Shown: positions 35,313-43,911, numbered from the stretch's first letter. The stretch is 64,000 nt of DNA from Chitinophaga sp. YR573 (GCF_900110995.1 NZ_FOJF01000001.1:4314803-4378802); one strand, 5' to 3'. The notes: generated from the letters alone by a model not told the origin. Numbers and translations: made by a program.

Positions 35313-35358
35313 TAAAATGTGAAAAAACTATGCTTTTGGGATAATTTTTCACATTTTA
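35313..35358 (+). promoter_or_regulatory. Perfect 14-bp inverted repeat upstream of the TIM-barrel gene
   Basis: TAAAATGTGAAAAA (35313-35326) is the exact complement of TTTTTCACATTTTA (35345-35358) with 18 nt between. The arms contain TGTGA/TCACA, but the spacing does not match a CRP site. It lies about 75 nt before the start at 35432 and may be an operator. Confidence 0.45.
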
Positions 35359-35431
35359 CCCTGATCAGTATGCCTTATTTGCACTATAAATTGTATTTTG
35401 TTATAATTCAGCACTTAAAAAACCCACGTAT

Positions 35432-36463
35432 ATGAACAATCCAAAGCACCGCAGGGATTTCCTGAGACAAATGGCGTTATACACAATGGGAGCCGGCATG
35501 TTGCCCTCTGTATTGGCTGCCTGTAACAGTGGTTCTTCCTCTAAAACAGCCAAAGACAGTACCGCTCCGGCTACATTACCCGGTGCCTCAGAAGCAAAAC
35601 CACTCTTTTTTAAGATTTCCCTGGCAGAATGGTCCTTCCATCAGGCGCTGTTTTCCAATAAAATGTCTCACCTGGATTTCCCGGCGAAGGCTAAGAAAGA
35701 CTTTGGTATTGAAGCCGTGGAGTATGTAAATCAGTTCTTTAAAGATAAAGCAAACGATAAAGCCTACCTGGCAGACCTTAAAAAACGTTGCAGCGATAAC
35801 GGAGTTCGCAGCGTATTGATCATGTGCGATGGAGAAGGTGAAATGGGAGATCCGGATCCTAAAAAGAGATTAAAAGCTGTAGAGAACCATTATAAATGGG
35901 TAGAAGCAGCAGAATACCTGGGCTGCCATGCCATCCGTGTAAACGCTGCCGGAGAAGGAAAGGCAGAAGATGTGGCAAAAGCAGCGGAGGAGGCCCTGGG
36001 CAAACTGGCAGAATTTGGTAATGCGCACAATATCAATGTAATAGTAGAAAACCATGGTGGTAACTCTTCCAATGGTAAATGGCTGTCCAGTGTCATGAAA
36101 GCAGTGAACAGACCAAACTGTGGTACTTTACCCGATTTTGGTAACTTCTGTCTCAACCGTACCAAACCAGAGAACAACACACCGGAAGCATGGGCCAAAA
36201 CAAAATGCCTGGAAGAATATGACCGTTACGAAGGTGTAACTGAACTCATGCCTTTTGCAAAAGGTGTAAGCGCTAAAACACACGACTTTGACATCAATGG
36301 TAATTGCATAGAAACAGATTATCTCAGGATGATGAAGATTGTGAAAGATGCAGGATATACCGGCCATGTGGGGATAGAATACGAAGGCGCACAGTTATCA
36401 GAAGATGAAGGTGTACGCAAAACACTGGCATTACTGAAGAAGGTAGGTGCAGAATTAAGCTGA
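35432..36463 (+). CDS. Tat-exported sugar phosphate isomerase/epimerase-like TIM-barrel protein
   Basis: A 343-residue protein of the xylose isomerase-like TIM-barrel family. HRRDFLRQMALYTMGAG is a clear Tat signal and ends in a lipobox LAAC, so the folded protein is probably exported and lipid-anchored. The barrel contains conserved strands such as AVEYVNQFF, GCHAIRVNAAGEG, INVIVENHGG (a likely metal-binding Glu), TLPDFGNF (Asp), KGVSAKTHDFD (His) and GHVGIEYEG (Glu), consistent with a divalent-metal site. Related exported proteins act on sugars or cyclic polyols in Bacteroidota, but this one has no glycan genes beside it and its substrate is open. Confidence 0.83.
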   Translation: MNNPKHRRDFLRQMALYTMGAGMLPSVLAACNSGSSSKTAKDSTAPATLPGASEAKPLFFKISLAEWSFHQALFSNKMSHLDFPAKAKKDFGIEAVEYVNQFFKDKANDKAYLADLKKRCSDNGVRSVLIMCDGEGEMGDPDPKKRLKAVENHYKWVEAAEYLGCHAIRVNAAGEGKAEDVAKAAEEALGKLAEFGNAHNINVIVENHGGNSSNGKWLSSVMKAVNRPNCGTLPDFGNFCLNRTKPENNTPEAWAKTKCLEEYDRYEGVTELMPFAKGVSAKTHDFDINGNCIETDYLRMMKIVKDAGYTGHVGIEYEGAQLSEDEGVRKTLALLKKVGAELS

Positions 36464-36477
36464 TTATATTTTTTGGG

Positions 36478-36496
36478 TACAGGGCGAAGCCCTGTA
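36478..36496 (+). terminator. First hairpin after the TIM-barrel gene
   Basis: TACAGGGC and GCCCTGTA form an 8-bp stem closed by a GAA loop, just after the stop codon. Confidence 0.5.
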
Positions 36497-36508
36497 AAAC
36501 CCCTTCAA

Positions 36509-36544
36509 TTTTTTGTAATGGTGCGAAAGCACCATTACAAAAAA
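36509..36544. terminator. Bidirectional terminator between convergent genes
   Basis: A perfect 16-bp stem with a GAAA tetraloop, flanked by T6 on one strand and A6 on the other. It lies between convergent genes, so it can stop transcription from both sides. Confidence 0.85.
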
Positions 36545-36551
36545 TTACTCT

Positions 36552-37346
36552 TTAAAAAGTAATATTCACTTTCTCATTACTAATCTTATAAGTAAACTTA
36601 GTCTGCTTACGCAAATCATCCAGCGCCTGACTAAGTGTAGCATGATCAAAGCTGGCAGTAACAGGGGCTACTTCCGCGGTATTCCCATCTACATAAATCT
36701 CTGTACCGTACCAGTCTTCCAGTTTATGCATCACGTTCATAAACGGTTCTTTCTCGAAAGACATTTTCTCATCCAGCCATTCCTTCATTTCCAGTGGCAC
36801 ATACGTTTCCTTTTCCATCAGATCGATCTCCTTATTAGCCAGGATCATATTACCATTTCCCAGTATCTCCGGTTGATTATCGGTAGTAGAAAGATAGGAT
36901 TTGGTCACCTGTACCTTACCACTTACGAGGTATGCCGTAGCGCCCTGTTGTAATTCAAAACACCGGATTTTGAAAGCAGCAGCAGGCTGGGTAGTCATGA
37001 TCAGTATGTTTGTTTTTACAATAAGCGGCCCGGGTGCATCAAAATAAGCTTCTCCATCCAGTAGTACCACATGTTGCCGCATAAAGCTGTCCGGTACCAT
37101 TAACCGGGTATTCCCGTTTAGAATAACAGTGGTATTATCAGGCAGGGTGATTTTCTTACGTTCTCCCGCTGTGCCGGTGTAAGTGGTATACCCCTGTTGT
37201 TTATCACGCAGCTGGTGTAATACAGGTTTATTATGCCCCTGGCGATAGTACCAGGCAGCTATAGTGGTGGCGGAAAGTATTACTACAACTACCAGGTACA
37301 GCCATTTACTCTGGAAGATATTGCTCGGTGTATTAGAAGTAGGCAC
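36552..37346 (-). CDS. Truncated, orphan FecR-like periplasmic sensor
   Basis: A 264-residue FecR-like protein that lacks the usual cytoplasmic anti-sigma region. Only about 13 residues precede the single transmembrane helix (WLYLVVVVILSATTIAAWYY, residues about 15-34). The periplasmic part keeps the FecR strands (KKITLPDNTTVILNGNTRL, LLDGEAYFDAPG) and the C-terminal domain (FEKEPFMNVMHKLEDWYGTEI). There is no sigma gene nearby. It may modulate a sigma/FecR system elsewhere, act as a stand-alone periplasmic sensor, or be a degenerating copy. The coding frame is intact. Confidence 0.75.
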   Translation of the reverse strand: MPTSNTPSNIFQSKWLYLVVVVILSATTIAAWYYRQGHNKPVLHQLRDKQQGYTTYTGTAGERKKITLPDNTTVILNGNTRLMVPDSFMRQHVVLLDGEAYFDAPGPLIVKTNILIMTTQPAAAFKIRCFELQQGATAYLVSGKVQVTKSYLSTTDNQPEILGNGNMILANKEIDLMEKETYVPLEMKEWLDEKMSFEKEPFMNVMHKLEDWYGTEIYVDGNTAEVAPVTASFDHATLSQALDDLRKQTKFTYKISNEKVNITF

Positions 37347-37468
37347 TGGGAATACTGATTTTGTTGAAGGTATAAAAATAAAGAAAAGTCTGTAATGGAT
37401 TTAAATAAACGCTTTTTTATTAATGCTTTAATTAATGAAAGATAGGCTTATTTTGATATTATCTAATT

Positions 37469-37499
37469 TTTGCGGATAAGGAGAGGGGTATTAACTTTG
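37469..37499 (+). promoter_or_regulatory. Consensus Bacteroidota promoter at the start codon of proline dehydrogenase
   Basis: TTTG (37469-37472), a 19-nt spacer and TAACTTTG (37492-37499) match the Bacteroidota -33/-7 consensus. The ATG at 37506 lies only six bases after the -7 box, so the transcript would be leaderless or nearly so. Confidence 0.65.
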
Positions 37500-37505
37500 C
37501 GGCCC

Positions 37506-38684
37506 ATGGATAAGCAGCTATCATTATCATTTGAGAATACAGCCATTGCCTTTGAATCAAAATCAGACCGCGCTTTAAAGAAAGCTGATTTCCTGTTTAG
37601 CAGTATGGGGAAACCCTGGCTGGTAAAGCTGGGTGGTGCCTTAACACCGCTGGCTTTTAAACTGCATCTGCCTGTAAAAGGACTGATTAAAAGCACCATT
37701 TTCAGCCAGTTCTGCGGCGGGGAAAGCCTGGAAGAAGCAGCGCGTACTGCTGAAGGATTAGGAAAATACCATGTGGGAGTAGCGCTGGATTATGGGGTAG
37801 AGGCCATGGAAGGAGAAGATAATTATGATAAAGCAGTACCGGAATTTATCCGGGCTATCCAGTATGCTGCGGGTAAACCCAGCATCCCCTTCATCGCTAT
37901 CAAGGTAACCGGTTTTGCACGTTTTTCGCTGCTGGAAAAACTGCATGAAGGAAGCCCGCTCAGCCCACAGGAAATGGAAGAGTATACCCGCGTAAAAGGC
38001 CGTATCCTGGCCATCGCAGAAGCTGCTGCCAAACATAAAATAGGTTTGCTCATAGATGCAGAGGAATCCTGGATCCAACAACCGGTAGACGACCTCGCAG
38101 ACGACCTCATGTCCCGCTTCAACAAAGAAAACGTTATCATCTACAATACTTTCCAGTTATACCGTCACGACAGGCTCCTTTACCTGCAAAAGTCTTTCGA
38201 TAAGGCGCAGCAGGGCAGTTATCTTTTAGGTGCTAAACTGGTACGTGGTGCCTATATGGAAAAGGAACGAAAACGCGCCCTGGAAATGGGGTATCCTTCT
38301 CCCATACAGCCTGATAAGGAAGCTACCGACCGCGATTATGACGCTGCTGTGCGCTTCTGTATGGAACGCCTGGACAGATTAGGCGTATTCATCGGTACAC
38401 ACAACGAAGACAGCTCCATGCTGGCCGCCAGCCTGCTGGACAAACAAAAATTGCCACCTCAGCATCCGCATGTCAACTTCTCCCAGTTATTAGGGATGAG
38501 CGATAATATCACTTTTAACCTGGCACACGCCGGCTACCATGTATCCAAATACCTGCCTTACGGCCCGGTAAAAGATGTAATGCCATACCTGCTGCGCCGC
38601 GCCCAGGAAAATACGTCTATTTCCGGACAGGTAGGCCGTGAGCTGGGACTCATCCGCCGCGAACTGAAAAGAAGAGCGCTGTAA
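37506..38684 (+). CDS. Proline dehydrogenase
   Basis: A 392-residue FAD-dependent proline dehydrogenase that oxidises L-proline to pyrroline-5-carboxylate, feeding electrons to the quinone pool. The start is the ATG at 37506; the longer frame from 37470 would begin inside the promoter. Family segments are GVALDYGVEAMEGEDNY, IAIKVTGFARFSLLEKL, LLIDAEESWIQ, GAKLVRGAYMEKERKRA and GTHNEDS, the last two forming the substrate and flavin pocket near the C-terminal end of the barrel. It is a single-domain enzyme, without the pyrroline-5-carboxylate dehydrogenase half of PutA. The end of this gene is included in a tandem duplication (see findings). Confidence 0.9.
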   Translation: MDKQLSLSFENTAIAFESKSDRALKKADFLFSSMGKPWLVKLGGALTPLAFKLHLPVKGLIKSTIFSQFCGGESLEEAARTAEGLGKYHVGVALDYGVEAMEGEDNYDKAVPEFIRAIQYAAGKPSIPFIAIKVTGFARFSLLEKLHEGSPLSPQEMEEYTRVKGRILAIAEAAAKHKIGLLIDAEESWIQQPVDDLADDLMSRFNKENVIIYNTFQLYRHDRLLYLQKSFDKAQQGSYLLGAKLVRGAYMEKERKRALEMGYPSPIQPDKEATDRDYDAAVRFCMERLDRLGVFIGTHNEDSSMLAASLLDKQKLPPQHPHVNFSQLLGMSDNITFNLAHAGYHVSKYLPYGPVKDVMPYLLRRAQENTSISGQVGRELGLIRRELKRRAL

Positions 38685-38731
38685 CCTTTTCCCGGCAGTA
38701 CCCGTTTCAATGATATAAATCCAAGCCTATT

Positions 38732-39172
38732 ATGAAACGTGTACTGTATATCCTTCCGGCCCTGTTCCTGATTGTGTTTGCATGCAAAAAAGATCAGGAG
38801 ACTAAGCCCAATCACCGTTTACCTGCAACTGACAGCTCTTTAATGGGCGCATGGAAATTGAGTTCTTATGCACAATCTTCAGGTGGCCCTGTAATATGGC
38901 AGCCAGCTACGGCAGATATCCGCTATGCCTTTTACAGCGCGAATGTCTTCCAGAGTTATGGTGATTCCGGCAAGTTTGATCATTATATGATTACGACCGG
39001 CATAAGCACAACTGCTGCATTAGATACCATCTTGAAAATATATCAGCATGATAAAGCGGATACCGCTTATTACTACCTGAAGATTACGACTGATACACTT
39101 TATCTTAATAACATTGGATGTATTGAAGGTTGCGGTTCTAAATTCATAAGAAGCGGCACCATAGTCGATTAA
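38732..39172 (+). CDS. Small lipoprotein, first of a tandem pair
   Basis: A 146-residue lipoprotein with signal MKRVLYILPALFLIVFAC, lipobox VFAC and a lipidated Cys at 18, then KKDQE. The body looks like a small lipocalin-like beta domain: LMGAWKLSSY at the start (a common opening of lipocalin-like proteins), then GPVIWQPAT and a C-terminal TLYLNNIGCIEGCGSKFI with two cysteines that may pair. The function is unknown. The next gene is a paralogue with the same layout. Confidence 0.75.
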   Translation: MKRVLYILPALFLIVFACKKDQETKPNHRLPATDSSLMGAWKLSSYAQSSGGPVIWQPATADIRYAFYSANVFQSYGDSGKFDHYMITTGISTTAALDTILKIYQHDKADTAYYYLKITTDTLYLNNIGCIEGCGSKFIRSGTIVD

Positions 39173-39247
39173 CTACAACATATGCCGGATCAGGGTGCTG
39201 TAACCTTTTCGGTACAGTACCAGTTTCAACATAAATCCAAACCTATT

Positions 39248-39652
39248 ATGAAATGCACACTGTACATCCCGATTCTATGCCTCATTTTGTTTGCCTGTAA
39301 AAAAGATGAAAAGCACACTCCTACAAGTACCGAAGCACTGCAAGGCATGTGGAGATTATACCAATACTGGAACAGTCCGGGTGCCGGTCCGGTAGTATGG
39401 ACACCTGCTACAGAGAATAAAACCATATATTTCAGCCCGGATTTGAGTTTTCATAGCTATACTACCAACCAGGATCATTACCTGTTTACTCCGGGAACAG
39501 ACACCTCATTGTTAAAAATCTACAAACAGGGTACCACTGATACCTCCTCTTATTTTGTAAAAGTTACGCCAGATACACTCGTGTTGAATTTTCTGGGATG
39601 TATTGAAGGTTGCAGCGAGAAATACATCAGGCAGCCACTGGGCGCCCTTTGA
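39248..39652 (+). CDS. Small lipoprotein, second of a tandem pair
   Basis: A 134-residue paralogue of the preceding gene. It starts at the ATG at 39248 (MKCTLYIPILCLILFACKKD), which aligns with the first copy; the longer frame from 39182 runs into the copied intergenic region. LQGMWRLYQYWNSPG, GPVVWTPAT and LVLNFLGCIEGCSEKYI correspond to the first copy segment by segment, including the CIEGC cysteine pair. The upstream 60 bp are also copied, down to the stop codon of the proline dehydrogenase gene, which shows how the duplication arose. Confidence 0.75.
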   Translation: MKCTLYIPILCLILFACKKDEKHTPTSTEALQGMWRLYQYWNSPGAGPVVWTPATENKTIYFSPDLSFHSYTTNQDHYLFTPGTDTSLLKIYKQGTTDTSSYFVKVTPDTLVLNFLGCIEGCSEKYIRQPLGAL

Positions 39653-39675
39653 TATTTTTTTTGTTACTTTGCCTC

Positions 39676-40470
39676 ATGGAACAATACCTTCATCTGCTAC
39701 AACATATACTGGATCAGGGGACTGAAAAAACTGACCGGACAGGCACAGGGACTATAAGTTGTTTTGGTTACCAAATGAGGTTCGATCTCCGGGATGGGCT
39801 TCCGCTGGTAACAACCAAAAAACTGCACCTGAAATCCATTATATATGAGTTACTGTGGTTCCTGAATGGTGATACGAATGTAAAGTACCTGCAGGAACAT
39901 GGTGTAAAGATCTGGGATGAATGGGCCGATAAAAACGGCGACCTTGGCCCTGTATACGGTAAACAATGGCGTAGCTGGGAAACCAGGGACGGAAGTGTAA
40001 TAGACCAGATCAGTGAAGCCGTAAAAACTATCAAAAACAACCCGGATTCACGCCGGATCATAGTAAATGCCTGGAATGTAGGAGATCTGCCTGAAATGGC
40101 ATTAAGTCCCTGTCATTGCCTTTTCCAGTTTTATGTATCCAATGGCCGTCTTAGCTGTCAGTTGTACCAGCGCAGTGCAGACGTATTCCTTGGCGTTCCT
40201 TTCAACATCGCCTCTTATGCCATCCTCACCATGATGATGGCGCAGGTATGTGGCCTGGAACCCGGTGACTTCATTCATACTTTCGGAGATGTACACCTCT
40301 ACCGCAATCATTTAGAGCAGGCAAAGCTGCAACTCGTTCGTAAGCCTTTCGATCTACCGGTATTAAAGATAAATCCGAACGTAAAAGATATCTTTAGCTT
40401 TAAATATGAAGATTTTGAACTGACCAACTACCAGTTCCATCCTCATATTAAAGCACCAGTAGCCATTTAA
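39676..40470 (+). CDS. thyA: Thymidylate synthase
   Basis: A 264-residue thymidylate synthase, the same length as the Escherichia coli enzyme, converting dUMP and methylenetetrahydrofolate to dTMP and dihydrofolate. The nucleophile is Cys146 in SPCHCLFQF. Arg21, Arg126 and Arg127 (phosphate binding), and RSADVFLGVPFNIASY (dUMP binding) are in the expected positions. The ATG at 39676 is chosen because its product matches the family start (MEQYLHLLQHIL). It lies 25 bp upstream of folA, whose product regenerates tetrahydrofolate, a natural two-gene unit. Confidence 0.97.
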   Translation: MEQYLHLLQHILDQGTEKTDRTGTGTISCFGYQMRFDLRDGLPLVTTKKLHLKSIIYELLWFLNGDTNVKYLQEHGVKIWDEWADKNGDLGPVYGKQWRSWETRDGSVIDQISEAVKTIKNNPDSRRIIVNAWNVGDLPEMALSPCHCLFQFYVSNGRLSCQLYQRSADVFLGVPFNIASYAILTMMMAQVCGLEPGDFIHTFGDVHLYRNHLEQAKLQLVRKPFDLPVLKINPNVKDIFSFKYEDFELTNYQFHPHIKAPVAI

Positions 40471-40495
40471 TATCATTTACCAATTAATACTTTGC

Positions 40496-41005
40496 ATGCT
40501 CTCTATAATTGTTGCAGCCTCAGAAAATAACGTAATAGGTATACATAATCATCTGCCCTGGCATCTGCCGGTAGATATGAGATATTTCAAATCTACTACC
40601 ATTGGTAAACCAATCGTAATGGGTCGTAAATCATTCGATGAACTGGGACGTGTACTACCGGGCAGACCAAATATCGTGATCACCCGTCAGAAAGATTTTC
40701 ATAGTGAAGGATTGATAGTGGTATCTTCTTTAGAGGCAGGTATTGAAAAAGCAAAGACGTTTGGTACAGAGGAGATCTTCGTTACCGGTGGTGGTGAAAT
40801 ATTCAAACTGGCATTAGATATAGTAGACAGAGTATACATCACCCGTGTACATGCAACCGTACATGGAGATACTTATTTCCCGGAGTTCAAACCCGAAGAA
40901 AAACCGGAAGAATGGAAGCTGATTAAAAATGAGCGTCATGAAAAGGATGAAAAGCACGAGTATGCTTTAACCTTCCAGGTATGGGAAAGGATTACCGGAA
41001 AATAA
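40496..41005 (+). CDS. folA: Dihydrofolate reductase
   Basis: A 169-residue NADPH-dependent dihydrofolate reductase. MLSIIVAASENNVIGIHNHL is the canonical start, LPWHLPVDMRYFKSTT carries the catalytic Asp27, and IVMGRKSFDELGR and VTGGGEIFKLAL are the NADPH-binding segments. It recycles the dihydrofolate made by the adjacent thymidylate synthase. The sequence ACTTTGC touches the ATG directly. Its 3' end overlaps the end of the convergent dnaG gene by 14 bp. Confidence 0.97.
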   Translation: MLSIIVAASENNVIGIHNHLPWHLPVDMRYFKSTTIGKPIVMGRKSFDELGRVLPGRPNIVITRQKDFHSEGLIVVSSLEAGIEKAKTFGTEEIFVTGGGEIFKLALDIVDRVYITRVHATVHGDTYFPEFKPEEKPEEWKLIKNERHEKDEKHEYALTFQVWERITGK

Positions 41006-42968
41006 CGGTACCCAATCCATGTGTAAGTTCTGTTTCCAGTTGTTTCAGGTGTTTATGCATCTCTATACATCTCACCTGCTCTTCATAAACAGCAGATCTT
41101 TCCATTTCCTGCTGATTCTCCGTCATCATCTTTCTTATCTTCCGCAGTATGAGGTAGTTGGTGGTGGAGATAGTATCCTGTAAATAAGCATTATCTCCAA
41201 ATATAGTATCAATCTCGTAACGGTCTTTCCAGTTAGAACTTAACTCTGCCTCTTTATCTTCCATCAGATGCACAACAACCGCCGCTATTTCAGGATCTGA
41301 ATGATAGAGGAACCACTTCTTATCCGGCAGGTTATCATCATCATACATCTTCTTGTATTCCCTTAAAATCCTTTTCACGATCTCACTGTCTGTAAGAGAT
41401 TCAAAGTCGTAGGGCAGATGAAAAATATAATCCGCAACAGTATTTTTATCTTCTTCACTGAAAGGACGATCTCCAAAACGTAATAAGATCTTTACCAGCT
41501 CTTTCTCCTGTTTCTCATCCGGATTAAAGAAGTTAACAGGCCCACTATCAACGCCTTCCATGGCTTCCATAGCGGCAATTGCTTCCGGCGACAAATCATC
41601 ATCAGGTGCAGGGGAATTTGCATGGTCCCTGGCCTGTTGTTTTTCATTCTTCTGAAAACGCTCCCGGATGAATTTATTCACCAGGTTGATCAGCCCCTGT
41701 TCATCTATCTTCAATACCTGGCTGCACTGGCGTATATAATCCTGTTGCCGGGTAAAGTCTTCCGTTTTATCGATCTTGGAAATAGTTTCCGCAATCTCAT
41801 TTACAAGTTGCGACTTACGGGTTGTATCATTACCCGCATCCTGTAAGGTAATCTGTAGCTTAAACAGGATAAAGTCCTGCTTGTTGGCTGCTATAAATTC
41901 CCGGAAGGCCTGAGCTCCAATCTTTTGCACATAGCTGTCCGGGTCTTCCTTATCGGGGATCAGTACCAGCTTTACATTCAACCCTTCCTCAATAGCCATG
42001 TCCAGCCCGCGTAATGCAGCTTTCACACCGGCATTATCACCATCAAATAAGATAGTGAGGTTGTTCGTATATTTCTTTATCAGGCGAAGCTGATGCTGGG
42101 TAAGAGAAGTACCACTGGACGCCACCACATTCTCTATCCCTGCCTGGTGCAGGGAGATTACGTCCGTATATCCTTCTACCAGCAGACACTCATTCAGTTT
42201 GTCAATGGCATGACGCGCAAAGTAAGTACCATACAGTACCCTGTTCTTTACATAAATTTCATTTTCAGGAGAGTTGATATACTTGGGTGCACGATCATTC
42301 TTTACAAGAATACGAGCACCAAACCCCAGTACTTTACCGCTCTGATTATGAATAGGGAAGATCACCCTGCCCCGGTAGTTATCTCCGGGTTGTTCATTGC
42401 GGACGGTTACCAGTCCTGTCTTCTGTAAATAATCAAGGTTATATCCTTTGGCCAGGGCAGCTTTAGTAAAAGCATCCCAAACGTTCATGCTGTATCCCAG
42501 CTGGAACTTACGAATGGTTTCCTGGGTAAATCCCCTCTCTTCAAAATAACTAAGCCCTACATTCTGTCCTTCTTCGGTATTCAGCAGGGTATCCGCAAAA
42601 TATTCCCGGGCAAAGTTGTTGATAATATACAGACTGTCAGCTAGTTGTTGCTGTTGCTTAACTTCTGCGCTTACCTCTGTCTCCTCTACTGTAACATCGT
42701 ATTTCTGTGCCAGCCAGCGAAGCGCTTCCACATAGGAATACTTCTCATGTTCCATGAGGAATTTGATGGCATTGCCGCTAGCGCCGCATCCAAAGCACTT
42801 ATAAATCTCCTTGCTGGGAGTAACTGTAAAAGAAGGGGATTTCTCGTTGTGAAAAGGGCACAAACCAAGGTAATTGGCGCCTCTTTTCTTCAATTTCACG
42901 AAATCGCCTACAATCTCCACAATGTCAATGCGGGCAAGGATCTGCTGTATGGTCTGTTGAGAAATCAA
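40992..42968 (-). CDS. dnaG: DNA primase
   Basis: A 658-residue primase that makes RNA primers for replication. The start is a TTG at 42968: it gives the canonical ISQQTIQQILARIDIVEIVG opening, and no ATG or GTG is available between it and the upstream in-frame stop. The zinc-binding domain has Cys37, His40, Cys58 and Cys61 (LCPFHNEKSPSF, YKCFGCG). The catalytic core includes the Toprim motifs CLLVEGYTDVISLHQAG and LFDGDNAGVKAALRG. The C-terminal part, about residues 480-658, should bind the DnaB helicase. It converges with folA. Confidence 0.96.
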   Translation of the reverse strand: MISQQTIQQILARIDIVEIVGDFVKLKKRGANYLGLCPFHNEKSPSFTVTPSKEIYKCFGCGASGNAIKFLMEHEKYSYVEALRWLAQKYDVTVEETEVSAEVKQQQQLADSLYIINNFAREYFADTLLNTEEGQNVGLSYFEERGFTQETIRKFQLGYSMNVWDAFTKAALAKGYNLDYLQKTGLVTVRNEQPGDNYRGRVIFPIHNQSGKVLGFGARILVKNDRAPKYINSPENEIYVKNRVLYGTYFARHAIDKLNECLLVEGYTDVISLHQAGIENVVASSGTSLTQHQLRLIKKYTNNLTILFDGDNAGVKAALRGLDMAIEEGLNVKLVLIPDKEDPDSYVQKIGAQAFREFIAANKQDFILFKLQITLQDAGNDTTRKSQLVNEIAETISKIDKTEDFTRQQDYIRQCSQVLKIDEQGLINLVNKFIRERFQKNEKQQARDHANSPAPDDDLSPEAIAAMEAMEGVDSGPVNFFNPDEKQEKELVKILLRFGDRPFSEEDKNTVADYIFHLPYDFESLTDSEIVKRILREYKKMYDDDNLPDKKWFLYHSDPEIAAVVVHLMEDKEAELSSNWKDRYEIDTIFGDNAYLQDTISTTNYLILRKIRKMMTENQQEMERSAVYEEQVRCIEMHKHLKQLETELTHGLGTVIFR

Positions 42969-42990
42969 TGTTATTCTGCTGGTCTAAATG

Positions 42991-42998
42991 CAAACTTA
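42991..42998 (-). promoter_or_regulatory. -7 box of dnaG
   Basis: On the minus strand TAAGTTTG matches TAnnTTTG exactly and lies 22 nt upstream of the TTG start, giving a leader of roughly 15 nt. No clear -33 TTTG is present at the ideal distance. Confidence 0.45.
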
Positions 42999-43153
42999 GT
43001 CAATTTTGAGGGTATAGCAGAGTAGGAGATTCTTTTGATATGAAAACCCATTTATTATACGTTATGATTTAATGTATTATATTTGTCCTTTCTAAGCTAT
43101 ATAAGTAACAATCAGCAACCTACATCCGTTTAATATTAACTAACACACACTAC

Positions 43154-43840
43154 ATGAAGAAACTTCTACCTATTTTCTGTACTATCATCTTTTTAGCAAA
43201 CTTGTCTTATGGGCAACGTTCGCGCTACCCCAAAGAAGGACAATTCCCAAGAACACAAGGGGTACTGTTATCCACAAATGTATTAAGCCTGTTCGATCTG
43301 GAAGGTGGTCCTTCCTTAGGACTGGAATACCGGTTTGCATTAAATTGGGCAGTAGCTGTAGATGCTACCGCCATAATGTACACTTTACCTGAAGTATATA
43401 GTTCTGATGATGGTAACCACAGTGGTTATCGTATTCAGCCACAGATCAAATATTATTTCGGAGGCCGCCGTCGCAGCTTCAGGGGATATATCAGTTTAAT
43501 GGCGATGTACAAAGATGTACATTACGACAAAACAACAAGTGGCGGACAATATTACAATGGTACAGAGTATATAACCGTCGATCCGGTACCTTATACCGAA
43601 CATAAAAAGATAATAGCTGGTTCTTTCAACATTGGTATGCAGAAGTTTTTAGATGAAGAACGCCATATTTTTATTGAACCTTACGCAGGAGTTGGTTTAA
43701 GACATAAAGAACGTACCGGCAGACCATATGTTAATGGCGCTTACGATAATGATTACAATGATGATGATGGTGTTTTTGATCTGAAAGATGGTATGTACCC
43801 ACACCTCAGCTGGGGATTGAAATTCGGCGTCCGTTTCTAA
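43154..43840 (+). CDS. Outer-membrane beta-barrel protein, unknown function
   Basis: A 228-residue secreted protein with signal peptide 1-20 (ends LSYGQ). The remainder alternates in the manner of a small outer-membrane barrel: VLLSTNVLSLFDLEGGPSLG, YRFALNWAVAVDATA, RIQPQIKYYFGG, IAGSFNIGMQKFLD, FIEPYAGVGLRHKER and a final aromatic LKFGVRF, the usual barrel-ending signal. It resembles DUF3575-like proteins, but the assignment is not firm. It is a single gene closed by the strong terminator at 43851. Confidence 0.7.
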   Translation: MKKLLPIFCTIIFLANLSYGQRSRYPKEGQFPRTQGVLLSTNVLSLFDLEGGPSLGLEYRFALNWAVAVDATAIMYTLPEVYSSDDGNHSGYRIQPQIKYYFGGRRRSFRGYISLMAMYKDVHYDKTTSGGQYYNGTEYITVDPVPYTEHKKIIAGSFNIGMQKFLDEERHIFIEPYAGVGLRHKERTGRPYVNGAYDNDYNDDDGVFDLKDGMYPHLSWGLKFGVRF

Positions 43841-43850
43841 AACCGATTAT

Positions 43851-43898
43851 ATAAAAAAGGAAAAGCTGTCTTATTTAAGACAGCTTTTCCTTTTTTAT
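43851..43898. terminator. Bidirectional terminator with 22-bp perfect stem
   Basis: The left arm 43851-43872 is the exact complement of 43877-43898 around a 4-nt loop, with A-rich and T-rich flanks on both strands. It separates convergent genes. Confidence 0.9.
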
Positions 43899-43911
43899 TA
43901 TTAGCCTGATT

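Noticed and set aside
35313..35358. CRP/FNR-type binding site
   Set aside because: TGTGA and TCACA are present, but the spacing is far longer than the six bases of such a site.
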